Shown piece after piece: positions 22,304 through 34,000 of a DNA stretch of 64,000 nt. The notes under the pieces are model-generated. The model searched no databases. It was not told the DNA's origin and worked only from the letters and a program-made list of their open reading frames with translations. Each line of letters opens with the position of its first letter. Within the stretch, counting starts at the first letter, position 1. The position numbers and the translations under genes were made by a program. This DNA comes from Paroedura picta (lineage: Eukaryota > Chordata > Lepidosauria > Squamata > Gekkonidae). The stretch is taken from the NCBI RefSeq assembly GCF_049243985.1, contig NC_135373.1, positions 9,035,501 through 9,099,500 on the forward strand, written 5' to 3'.

Positions 22304-22470
22304 CCAGGATGGTGTAGTGGTTAAGAGCAGCAGACTCAGATCCGGAAATCCAGGTTTGATTCCCTACTCCTCCACATGCAGCCTCCTGGATGACCTTGGG
22401 CCACTTCTTTCAGAGCTCTCTCAGCCCCACCAACCACACAAGGTGCCTGTTGTGGGGAGAGGGGAAGGTG
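22304..22470 (+). mobile_element. tRNA-derived squamate SINE, interrupted
   Basis: Head and body are present to GGGGAGAGGGGAAGGTG; then unrelated DNA (about 22470-22900) and a fragment resembling the SINE end (AGCCACTTTGAGACTC) near 22908. The interrupting DNA has an antisense AATAAA near its left end, which would suit an LTR-type insertion. I could not define its borders. Confidence 0.6.
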
Positions 22471-22964
22471 TGGGATTTCTAGACGACTACCACAATAAGA
22501 GACCTTGAGTTGGTACAAGGATCAATTTATTGGAAGTTATGAGCAGATCCTACAACACTTTGCCAAGATTAAGGGAAGATGGCAACCTCCAGCCCACTCA
22601 ACCCCCTTGAGGTACCAGTTTGTGTGTGAAAAAGTCCGGGCCAGGATCAGAGACATAACATCCCTCCAGGAAAGAACCTTCCGGAAGAAATGAAAGGAGA
22701 ACAAAATGGAAGGAGCTCAATTCTCGCTTCCTAGGAAACTGCCCTCTAGCTCAAGGCATTCAAACACCCAGCCCGGAATAACAATAGATCACAGGTAAAG
22801 AACATGCTCTTACATATGACATCTTACATATGACAGAAAAAAGGCAAAAGAAAACCCCTCTGTAAAGCATAGGATGATTAATGGCAGAACCAGTGGTTTT
22901 TGACAGCCACTTTGAGACTCTGAAAAAACCTTATCTTCTCCTTTGTCCCCATGGAGCCTGTTGA

Positions 22965-23075
22965 CCTTGGGCCAGACCCTGCTCTCTCAGAGCTCTCCCA
23001 GCCCCACCTGCCTCACAAGGCTCCTGTGCTGAGGAGAGGAACGGAAGGCGATTGTAAGCTGCCATGAGCCTATTT
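22965..23075 (+). mobile_element. tRNA-derived squamate SINE, partial
   Basis: Body segment TTGACCTTGGGCCAG to GATTGTAAGCTGCC. Head missing. Confidence 0.65.
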
Positions 23076-23079
23076 TTGG

Positions 23080-24170
23080 TAGTCTCTCAGTCAACCGTCT
23101 GAACCAATGATAGTTTTGGTTGGGAAGTTTAGCTGAAGTTCGAGGTTACAGACCGATATGTTCAGGTTCACTTCCTGTTCTTTTTAAGGCTTTCGAATAA
23201 AATTTTCGGTTTTAATTCAGGTCCTCGGTTACAACCAGAAAGAACCCTAGGCCCAATCAGCAAAGAAATATGATTAGGACCTCTCTTCATCAGCTTCTTA
23301 AGGAGTGAGTATACCAGCAGGTGTGCACATTTAGTCTCCCCTACTGTTCGCTTCCATTGCTTTTTGTTCTTACACTATCTTGTCCTTTCCGGACCAAGAT
23401 TTTCCCCTTCTTAACAGGCCTCCAAGTTAGGCCGGCCACTTTTGCGGGATACCTCCTGATCAGTGGTTGTCCTTGCCTACCAACACCAGTGGAATGGCAG
23501 ATGGGATGGGAGGGGAGAGAAATAAGCATTGGCCCAATGCCACTTCTGGGGTGAACCCAGAGGCGATGTCATCACAGTGGCCCACATTTTACCCTGTCCA
23601 TGCCCTGCTCAACTACCTGCTGGCTACGGATACTCAGCTGGCAACCCAACGGTGAGTAGACTTACTTCTCCTGCAGCCAGAGAAACGAGCCAGTCACGTT
23701 CTGCTGCCGCGTTGTCGGTGTCTTTTGAAACTTTGGAAGGATCTTGCTGCAAGACAAATGAAAAGAAAGAAGAACCCAAAAGCAGAAGTGTCAGCAATGA
23801 ACTTCTGCAGGAAGTCGGGCAGGGAAATGAAAGATAACGAACAATTTTTAAATATTTGTCATCTTCCCTTATCGATGTAGTATTTTATTAGCACCTTCAC
23901 TTACACTCCTTTCTAAGTATAACCCTTTCTGAGCTGCTCGTTCTTGACAAAAAGGCCGAGAGACTTAGGCTGTTCATTCTCAAATTATCTGTCCCAGGGG
24001 CCAGTGTTGTTGAGAGGTGGGTCTTATTCCTGCTTCACTACAGCATCGTGGTATTCATGTACCTGTCAGGGTTTCTGCAGCTTATCTGTGACCTGCTTGG
24101 TTGTGAAAATTTGGGGAAGGATTACTGTAAAGCCTGGGTGGGTGGGAAAGTTTGGGTTTCCCTGTCCACA
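23080..24170. other. between the two Siglec-like genes, no gene seen
   Basis: No exon with family resemblance and no clear repeat. The short open frames show no recognisable domain. Confidence 0.45.
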
Positions 24171-24179
24171 CGGCAGCCA

Positions 24180-24253
24180 TTATCCATGACATGTCTCCAT
24201 AGATTTTTAGTTGGACATATGTAAACCGCCACAAGCCTTTGGGAGTGGCCGCA

Positions 24254-24292
<39 letters not shown>

Positions 24293-24420
24293 AAACTTGC
24301 ACCATCCAGTCAGAATCCAAAGCGATGCTAAAACAAGATATGTCTCAATATAATAATAATATAATATAAATATAATAAATAAATAAATAAATAAATACAG
24401 AAATGGTCAGGGACTGGGAA
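24180..24420 (+). mobile_element. L2-type 3' end and (CAAT)n/(AATA)n tails
   Basis: GTAAACCGCCACAAGCCTTTGGGAGTGGCCGC is the usual L2 terminal phrase, followed by (AATC)n at 24255-24286 and further A/T microsatellites. Confidence 0.6.
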
Positions 24421-24429
24421 TGGGAAAAT

Positions 24430-25660
24430 ATGGGGCAACCTGCTAAATGGAAGCTGCTGCAGCTGACAATAAACCATACAACCCTGACCCCATATGGAAA
24501 ATACCTGAGGGGTTTCCTGTGTGGTTCTTTTGTGATTCTGCACAACAATCACTCCCAGTATGCTAACTAAACCATTTGGGATACATAGAAACTGGAAAGG
24601 AGCCCTGGAAAACAATGTTTTCAGTATCATAATATCCTTTCAGGGCAAGACCATGGCAATGATGCCACTCTGTCATGGTCTAGGAATTCCACAAGTCTCT
24701 ATGATAATGTTCACAGAGAATTCTAGAATTCCTAGAGTGTCATGGGATGTTGTTGTTTTTTTGCCCAGAAATGACATCATCACAATAACACAACAGTTTT
24801 TCTCCCCCCTTTTCTTCCAGGGATTGGCAGTGGACCACTGGGCGTGAAAGAACTAGCCACGAACACCTGACCACTGGCAGCTGCCCTGTCTAGTGGTAAA
24901 CATAGCAAACACTCTGAGGTGCTGCCCCCAGAATACCTCGATCTTTTGCTTGCACTCTGAAACCATCCAAGCTAAAAATCGGATGAGAAAGAGAAACGTG
25001 ACATGCCCACAGCTTCAGATCCTCCACTAGACCTGCTGAAAAACACCACGTAGTTGCATGGGATCCCTGCCATTTTACACACTGTTAGATTGTGCAAGTG
25101 AGATTTTGCTTCCATTTGAGAAAGAAAATGCAAAAAAGACAGAAGCTGAACAGTGAGGATAGGGAAGCTCCCATGAGACTGGCAAATCTAAACTTGGCTG
25201 TCTGAAGAAAGGGAGGAAATCATCTTTTATCCGGCTGGTGACTCAGAAGAGATCGGAACTGGGCACTTACCAGCCCCACAGATGGAGGCAGTTGGGACAT
25301 CTCCAGATATCCCCTTCAATGAGTAGGAGACGCCTTGGGCCTAGGAGCCTTACAACTCTTCTACCTCATTCCCATTGTGTGTTTGCTGGTATAATCAGGT
25401 TCAGCACCTTTACGCACCATGAGCCAGCTCCTGGAGGGGAGGTTTCAGTGACTTGGGCACACCCTCTTGACCTATATCTAGCGCAGCGCATGAGAACATT
25501 GTGTGATCACCTCCTGATGCTTAACCTTCAAACATTAGACAATAGGGACTTGTGGCTGACCATGTATCATTGACAATGTATCATCATACAGCTGCACAAA
25601 GAAGCAGCCTTGTGTAACTATGAGCATGCACAATGGTAAATGTTATGTTTCCATCCAACT
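24430..25660. other. intergenic, no gene seen
   Basis: I see no exon, RNA gene or named repeat. The 111-codon frame at 25238 has no recognisable domain. Confidence 0.45.
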
Positions 25661-25949
25661 GGCCCTCCGGGAAGATCTGAGTGGGCTGGACCAGCTCTTT
25701 CATTCCAGCAACTTCCATGGACACCTTGACAGCAACGTGGGCAAAAGAACGTCACACCCGCACTTTCCACATCAAAGCCTATCTCCCTAGCAGTAGAAGT
25801 CCTACATGGGTGTCCTCTGGCATGTGGCCTGCAAGAGATTGAACAGTTATGGGTTCAGACCCAGGGCCATCGTGAAAAGTTAGCCTTTGCCCTGTTAAAG
25901 ACCCCTCACTTCCCTATTGTCTCCCCTGGCTTGTGCAGCATGACCCTAT

Positions 25950-26185
25950 CATTTCCTGGAGCCCGTGAACTTGTCTTTAATTCAGAGTACTGTCTATGGT
26001 CTTACCTCCAAAACTCAAATGCCTGGGCCACTGAGACTCCCATCCTCAAAAGAGCTCCCAACATATTGTGCTGATTTTCAGGGTGTTTTCAGCTCACACG
26101 AGGCTGATACCCTTCTGCCCCAGCATCCATACAACTGTGTCCTTGATTTGTCTCCTGGGGTGTTCACTCATGGCTGATCAGCCCC
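25950..26185 (+). mobile_element. Ty3/Gypsy LTR retrotransposon fossil, pol fragment
   Basis: A short piece of the plus strand encodes CADFQGVFSSHEADTLLPQH and then YNCVLDLSPG, the stretch just before reverse transcriptase in vertebrate Ty3/Gypsy pol. It is a broken, 5'- and 3'-truncated relic without LTRs and looks old. Confidence 0.65.
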
Positions 26186-26249
26186 CCCCCCCAACCTGAA
26201 TGAGCTGCCCTATGGCACCTCATTGAGATTGAGAAGAATCTCCAGTAGG

Positions 26250-26640
26250 GATGCCAGCTTGCTGTAGTGGTTACGAGTGCGGACTTCTAATCTGGTGAGC
26301 CGGGATTGATTCCCTGCTCCCTGACATGCAAGCAGATGGGTGACCTTGGGCTTGCCACAGCACTGATCAAGCTGTTCTGACTGAGCAGGAATATCAGGGC
26401 TCTCTTGGCCTCACCTACCTCACAGGGTGTCTGTTATGGGGAGAGGAAACGGAAGGCGATGTAAGCCGCTTTGAGACTCCTTCGGGTAGAGAAAAGCGGC
26501 ATATAACCAACTCTTCTTCAATAATATCAGGGCTCTCTCAGCCTCACCTCCCTCACAGGGTGTCTGTTGTGGGGAGATGAAAGGGAAGGCGATTGTAAGC
26601 TGCTTTGAGAAAAGTGTAATATAAAAACTAACTCTTCATC
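26250..26640 (+). mobile_element. tRNA-derived squamate SINE with repeated 3' half
   Basis: A full-length copy (26255-26520) is followed at once by a second 3' half (26521-26640, AATATCAGGGCTCTCTCAGC to ACTAACTCTTCATCTT). A dimer-like arrangement also occurs at 31832-32190. Confidence 0.85.
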
Positions 26641-27012
26641 TTCTTTGTTTTCTGGTCCTGTCTTTTTAAGTACGGTCACATTTATACTTCATAAAGATTT
26701 CACTGCCCATTTAAAAAATATATATTTTTAAAGATAACTTTTGCGGCAGCCATTCCTTCACCCAAGTCCCGCCTTTCCTCCAGGACTCGGAACCAATCCT
26801 TGTGATTCTGGCCTCGTGCATATTCAACTGACTGTCGGTCAACCAAAGCTACAGGATTTCTACCAGATGGGAAGGGGCAAGGCGGCCTCAGCTGAAGCAA
26901 TGGCAGGACTCCTTCTCAAAAGGGGAATTTGAGGCTCCTGCAGTTTTATTTAGCTTTTAGTCAGGATTTAGGGAGCGGAAGATGACAAATAAACTTCCCA
27001 TTAAGGGCCCCA

Positions 27013-27240
27013 ACGTATTTGCCGGCGTATAAGACGACTGGGCGTATAAGACGACCCCCCAACATTTCCACTCAAAATATAGAGTTTGTTACATTACATT
27101 ACAGTACTATGGGCCACTATGGACAGCTCTGTCTATCCCAACTGAAGTGCACCCGGCATATAGGAAGCCCCCCCCCCCCACTTGGAGGCATGTTTTTCAG
27201 GGGGGAAAAGTAGTCTGATACGCCAGCAAATACTGTAATT
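27013..27240. mobile_element. MITE with TATTTGCCGGCGTATAAGAC ends
   Basis: Inverted ends CGTATTTGCCGGCGTATAAG and CGCCAGCAAATACTGTA. Two further copies lie at 35330 and 45593. TA at both edges would suit a Tc1/mariner-type element, but the superfamily is uncertain. Confidence 0.75.
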
Positions 27241-27492
27241 AGCTTATTGGCTTTTATGGCCAAGAGCTCAGTGTTAAAAGAGCCACCTTGGCCTTGAAAC
27301 GAATTCTGTCTGTTATGCAAATGGGTTCCAGTAGTCTCCAGCTCTCTCCAGCTGAGGTAACCTGACTGAAGCAAGGGGAACCAAATCTCCCCTCAGGGTA
27401 GCTGAGGCTCAGCAATGGTTTACCTCATTGGGGGAAAGCTTGTAAATTTGGGGGGTGAAGTTGGAGATCCAGTTTTGCTTGATATACTAAGT

Positions 27493-27628
27493 CAGGGGTA
27501 GTCAACCTGTGGCCCTCCAGATGTCCATGGACTACAATTCTCATGAGCCCCTGCCAGCAAATGCTGGCAGGGGCTCATGGGAATTGTAGTCCATGGACAT
27601 CTGGAGGGCCGCAGGTTGACTACCCCTG
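27493..27628. mobile_element. palindromic hAT MITE
   Basis: Near-perfect palindrome with CAGGGGTAGTCAACCTG ends and the perfect 8-bp duplication TACTAAGT on both sides. Confidence 0.95.
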
Positions 27629-27883
27629 TACTAAGTAATCTACAACCCGTCCTTCGCCTGAAGCTCGAGTTTTCTCCTTTATCCCATTTTGGGGTTTGAA
27701 GAACTCACAGGAGAGGGGTTTGTGTCGGTGTGTGTGTGTGTGTGAACATTCTTCAGCCCAGAAGGCAGCCGCCTCAGGTGCTCGCCTCTTTCCCGCCTCA
27801 CAGCCTCCCTTCATTCGTTTGACTGAACATTGTACACTGATGTTGGCATTCTGCTTTCCTGTTAACATGGTTTTTAATATCAC

Positions 27884-27889
27884 TTTATT
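27884..27889 (-). terminator. poly(A) signal of Siglec-like gene 1
   Basis: AATAAA on the minus strand, 87 bp beyond the stop codon of the tail exon. Confidence 0.6.
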
Positions 27890-27975
27890 TTTTTAAAAAC
27901 TCTTATGAGATGTTCTTGCATTCCGTGAACAAAGGAACAGTGCTAGACCCATCTGGTCGGCATCATCCTCATCGC

Positions 27976-28054
27976 CTACTCCCCTCTCAATGATAGCTCC
28001 CTCCAGTTGAACAGCCAAAAGATCGAGAGAAACAGCAGGAAACAAAACACAAGC
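27976..28054 (-). CDS. Siglec-like gene 1, exon 6 (membrane end and tail)
   Basis: Acceptor TTAAAATTGCAG; the first G completes the Lys-320 codon. Encodes LVFCFLLFLSIFWLFNWREL and SLRGE, then TAG. Tail shorter than in the paralogue. Confidence 0.8.
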
Positions 28055-31000
28055 CTGCAATTTTAAGAGAAAAAAAGAGTCATTAGCCACAAAGGCTGCA
28101 CATGCCTGAAGGTTTATGGCAGATCTGGAGAAATTCTTATTGCAATGTTGGTTTGTCTTTCATTGCTATTCAGCTTTTCAGCCAAAGGACCCAACAGGAT
28201 GGGCAGGGGAGTACTTACTTGAAAAGGTACAGGACAATCAGGAAGAGGGTCACCGAAGTAAAAAAAAACTCCTTGGGGCCTGCTGTAATGAGAAAACATT
28301 GACCCGGTGACATTTGTGCACTGTTGCTGACGTCCGTGTCAGCCCTTTGAATGTGAATGTGAATCCCTCTTCAAATCATATCCTCCATGATTTGAATGTT
28401 TCTGACCTCCCTCGGGGCTTTGTTAAAGTCATTCTATTGAAATGGTTTAATGAGTTCATCGTGGCAACCTGTGAAATTTATTTTTGGGAATGTTGATATA
28501 TTGTTGTCACTGTTAATGTATAACATTCTATATGTATCCCACAATTGAATGAATGAATGAATGAATGTTCCCAGTGAAAAACATTGGGGAATCATAGCTT
28601 GGGGGGGGGGCTTGGGTGGGTAAGGGTTTGCGGAAGTATGTAGAGCAACACATCTCACCCAGATGCCAGTGTGGTACATTCGCCATCATCGTCTTGCCTG
28701 AATCAGACAGATCTGAAACAGAAATAGGAGAATGTTGAGGACACTGGGAAGGGGAGCTGGAAGGAATAAGAGGAGGGGAGACAGATACAGATCTGGTGGG
28801 AAAAGAAATGGTGACCTTTCATGGAGAAAGATAAGACGGGAGCTCCAAGACAGCTCAAACGTCAACAAAATTCATTTCTGCCAGGAGCATTTGTGAATCA
28901 GAGCTCATTTCCTCAGATCCACAGAGTCTACGTTCATTGCTGGTAGTGGAAAATGCAGCTAAGTCATTGGTGATTGAGAGTGACCTCAGGATTTTCAAGG
29001 TAAGAGAAGTTCAGAGATGGTTTGCCACTGCGTGTTTCTGTGTCACGCCCTTGGGATTCCTTGCAGGTTTCCCATCCAAATACAAATCATGCGAACTCTG
29101 AGTGCATCAGCCTAGCCTGGGCTACCTCCACATCCAATAAGCAGATACATGTATACGAAAGGCAATATAAAACATGTCAGACTTTCTGTCTTTTAGCAAG
29201 AGCTCCTCCAGCAGGCATTTGCTTGAGGCTAACCAACCTAACAACATCCACTGCCCCCCCCCCCACACACACCCTCCTTACACGACTGAATCTGACCTAC
29301 CTAAGGGTCGCTGAGGGTTACTGAAGAAGAGGATTGGTTCTTACATGCCGTTTTTCTCTACCCGAAGGAGTCTCAAAGCGGCTTACATTTGCCTTCCCTT
29401 TCCTCTCCCCACAACAGACCTCCTGTGAGGGAGATGGGGCTGAGAGAGCCCTGATATTACTAAAGAAGAAGAGAATTGGTCCTGATATGCTGCTTTTCTC
29501 TACCCGAAGGAGTCTCAAAGCGGCTTACGTTTGCCTTCCCTTTCCTCTCCCCACATCAGACACCCTATGAGGGAGGTGGAGCTGGGAGAGCCCTGATATC
29601 ACTGCTCGGTCAGAACAGCTTTATCAGTGCTGTGGACAGCCCAAGGTCACCCAGCTGGCTGCATGTGGGGGAGGAGTGGGGAATCGAACCCGGCTTGCCA
29701 GACTAGAAGTCCACACTCCTAACCACTACACCAGGGGTAGTCAAACTGCGGCCCTCCAGATGTCCATGGACTACAATTCCCAGGAGCCCCTGCCAGCAAA
29801 TGCTGGCAGGGGCTCCTGGGAATTGTAATCCATGGACATCTGGAGGGCCGCAGTTTGACTACCCCTGCACTACACCAAGCTGTATTTTTCTTGTTTTACC
29901 TTCCAGCATTCCCTACCATGATAATTCCAGTAAAATAGTATTTTTATATACTTCAATACTGCCTTGTCTGTTCTCATCGTTTCTACATTAACTCTGGCAC
30001 TTTTACACAAAAGACACCCAACAAAATGAAGGAAGCTACTCACCAGAAACGTCCAGAAAGATGGTGTTCGAAACTCGTTTTCTTATATTCGGGTACCAGA
30101 CCCGGCAGGTGAGCCATTTGCCCTGGTCTTCCGTGGACGGCGTGAAGACTAAGTCGGAGCCATAGGTCCAGCTCCCATTGCTGTGCTGCTGACTCCACGG
30201 AAATGTTCTATAGTCCAACAGAACAGTGGTCCACAAAATTTTCATCTTCATCTTAAAGCAGGGCCCTGGTGCCAAGCAGGTAAAAACAACTTCCTTCCCA
30301 TGAAGCACTGCAGAGTTATTCCGAATCTGTGGTTTTTCCGTCAATTCTGAGCAAAGTGGAAAGAAGAAAAAAAAATCCCCAGACGGGAATTAAAGGAAAG
30401 TACACTGGGGACTGACTGGGAGCAGGATATGATAAGTATTATGGGTGATATATCTATGGATGAGGCTAGTTTAGGGCACAGATCTGGTGGGCCACCCCAC
30501 AGAAGACACTCATTACCAATTCTGTGACATCACATGTGGTGATCAGTTATTGCATTACTGATGCCCTCTAGATGGGAGTACCACCATAGGATGAGGTAAG
30601 AAGAAGAAGAACAAGCAGCAGCAGCAGAAGAAGAAGAAGCAGAAGAAGATGCAGAAGAAGAAGCAGCAGCAGCAGCAGCAGAAGAGTTGGTTCTTATATG
30701 CCGCTTCTCTCTACCCAAAAAACGGCTTACAATCTCCTTCCCTTTTCTCTCCCCGCAACAGGCACCCTGTGAGTTGGGTGAAGTTGAGAGAGCCCTGATA
30801 TTCCTGCTTGGTCAGAAGAGCTTTATCAGTGTTGTGACGAGCCCAAGGTCACCTAGCTGGTTGCATGTGGGGGAGCGCAGAATCAAACCCGGCTCGCCAG
30901 ATTAGAAGTCCACACTCCTAAACATGACACCAAACTGGCTCTCAGTTATTTTATCGCCATGTTGCTATTATGTTGTGTATTTCAATTGGGTTTTAATGGG

Positions 31001-34000
31001 GCTTTTATTGATTTTTTTTATTGGAATCTGTTTTGTAACCTGCCACAAGCCGGTTTGCTAGGAGTGGTGGGCAATAAGTCCAACAATCAGTCAGTCAGTC
31101 AGTCAGTCAGTCAGTCAGTCAGTCAGTCAGTCAGTCTTTTCTATTTGAGTTTCAACCCCACTTTACTCCTCAATACAGACCCAGCATGGATTACAACACT
31201 GTTCTCCTCTCTCCCACTTTATCTTAACAACCACAACTTCATTAAAGTAGAACAAATTTAGAGTCCAGTGGCACCTTTAAGACCAACAGCCCAACGCTCT
31301 ACTTTGCCCCCAGATGCTTGAGGGGACAAGAAGGGGGCAGGAGGACAAGGTCTCACTTACTGCTGTCAGCCATGGATTCTCTAGTTCGCCCATTAGTCTC
31401 TTAATCCTAACCCCGCCCGCGGCCCCGCGGACTAAATAAAGCTGTAAGGGCCTCTCGCCGCGTCAGGCCGCCATGTCCCGCGTGCCGGTGGCCTGCAGAC
31501 TCACCGGCTGCGAGACCACGATCTAGCGCCCGCTGTATTGTAAGTACAGCGGGCTTGATTACTAGTATGGACATATTTATTGAACCCGAGATGTTTCCCA
31601 TGCCATTCAATCTCAAGGGAATACAAACACATCCAAAGGGAATACAAACACATTGCTGGGTTTTTTCCTATTTATCTCTGGAATCTGTCAACCATTTTCA
31701 TTGTGCTGTATATTAATTTACCCTCACACTCTGCCTATAAGTATGAACTGATTACTTCCAATCCATGACATTGTCTCTGAGGAAGTGTGTGTGATGGAAG
31801 CTCAGACATTGAATAAAACTTTGTTGGTCTTGGTGTAGTGGTTAAGAGTGCAGACTCTATTCTGGCGAGTCGGGTTTGATTCCCCACTCCTCCATATGCA
31901 GCCAGCTGGGTGACCTGGGGCTTGCCACAGCACTGATAAAGCTGTTCTGATCGAATAGTAATATCAGGACTATCTCAGCCCCACCTCTCTCACGGGTGTC
32001 TTTTGTGGGAAGAGGAGAGGGAAGGTACATATAAGAACCAACTCTTCTTCAGGAATATCAGGGCTCTCTCAACCTCACCGACTTCATAGGGTGTCTGTTG
32101 TGGGGAGAGGAAAGGGAAGGCAACTGTAAGCCGCTTTGAGAATCCTTTGGGTAGAGAAAAGCGGCACATAAGAACCAATTATCTTCTTCTAAAGGTGTCC
32201 CTGGACTCTAAATGTGTTCTGCTGATTCAGACCAATAAGGCTACCCACTTGAATCTTTGTTAAAGTAGGTCAGGCTCAGAGAATGTGATCAACCCACAAG
32301 AAGCCAAGAACTCCAAGGTCACCAGTCTATGAATCTAGTTCAACAGTGGAATGGGTTGCCTAAGGAGGTGGGTAGCTCCCCCTCCCTGGCGGTCTTCAAG
32401 CAGTGGCCAGATAAACCCTTGTCCTGGATGCTTTAGGCTGATCCTGCATTGGGCAAGGGGTTGGACAAGATGGCCTATCTGGCCCCTTCCAACTCTATGG
32501 TTCTATGATTCTAGAATGCCTGATCACAGAGTTGAGAGGGGCCCTATAGGCTAGCGAACCCCAACCTGTGGGCTGCGGACCACATGTGGTCCTTCGACTA
32601 ATTGCCCGAAGGACGTCTTCTCCCCCCGGCCCTTTACTTCATCCCCCCTGGCCCTTTAAAACACACTTCGGGTGTCATTGCCTCCCATCACTCCCAGATG
32701 GGACTATCTCGTTGCAGAGAAACAAGCTCAGGGTTCCCATTGATTTGTCATTGTCATGAGTTAAAATTTCCAGGAAAATAAAATGTTCCTTATGTTCATT
32801 GTTGTCGCGTGTCTGTATCTTATTTTGAAGGGATGTTTAAACATTACCATAGCGATCAGAGAGCGTTAGGGCAGTGGTTGAGAGTAGAGGAGTAAACTAC
32901 CCCCCCCCCCACCGGGCCTCAGTAAAATGTGTTGAGTGGTCCCCGGTGAATGGTCCCCGGTGATAAAGAGGTTGGGGACCACTGCTATAGGCCATCTAGT
33001 CCAATCCATTGCTTCATGCAGGATCAGCTTAAATATGTTTGCACATTGGTTTGTTCCCAAAGCTTTCACGTGCAAGCACACCTCCTCAGATACACACCAT
33101 CTGTATCTGACGGAGTATGCATGCACACAAAAGCTTATCCCTTGAATAAAACTTCGTTGTTCTTAAAGGGGCCACTGGGCTCAAGGTTTGTCCTGCTGCT
33201 TCAGGCAAACACGGCTAATACCCCTGAATCCCCTTTGACATTGTTTAGCTGAGGGCCCTGACTAGCTCTTTTTCTGTTCAGAGACACATCTTCTATGATC
33301 ATGGAGCTCAAATGCAGCACCTGCCCCTTTCTATTTCTGGCCAAATCCCCATGGGCTGAGCCCCGTTTCCCCCACTCAAAGAATGATGCAGCGGGAAGAA
33401 GAAGTACAAGTGCTTTGCCTATCTGGTTTCTGAAAGCCTCCCAAAAGATACACGTTCTTGAGTAGGGAGGCTTTGTTCCTGCATTAGGAGATGAGAAACG
33501 GGTATTTCAAACACGACCAGGATGTGGGAGGGACAAGAAGTACGAAGCACTTGAGCTTCCTGTTCCAATCTAAGGTTTCCATCTCATCAGCACAAGAGAC
33601 CACTAAATATTCAGGAAATAAATAAACAGCAAAAGCCTTGCCTTTCACAAGAACTTTAAGGGGCCACCTAGTTCTGCTGTTCTCCATATTGTAGCCATAC
33701 ATCCTCTCGTTGGTCTCAAACCGAAAGTAGTACTCTCCTTCGTCCTCCGGTTTGGCATCGAGGATGCTGAAGGAGCAATTGCCCTTTTTCAGCTCGCCCA
33801 TTAATCGAAAACGGCCCTTCACGGACTTCTGCATGACTGCCCGCTTGTCGTTGGTGGTCACAAGATAACCCGGAACGGTGAAGTAGGTCTTGCGGGTGAC
33901 AAAATACTGAAGGTATCTGTCATTTTTCTTGAACCAGTAACCGTAGGGTACCTCGGAGTCCTTCATGCTGGAAGTGAAACTGCAGGGAATGTGAACGCAG

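Noticed and set aside
24560-24847. 95-codon frame between the Siglec-like genes
   Set aside because: No domain, no splice context and no resemblance to neighbouring genes.
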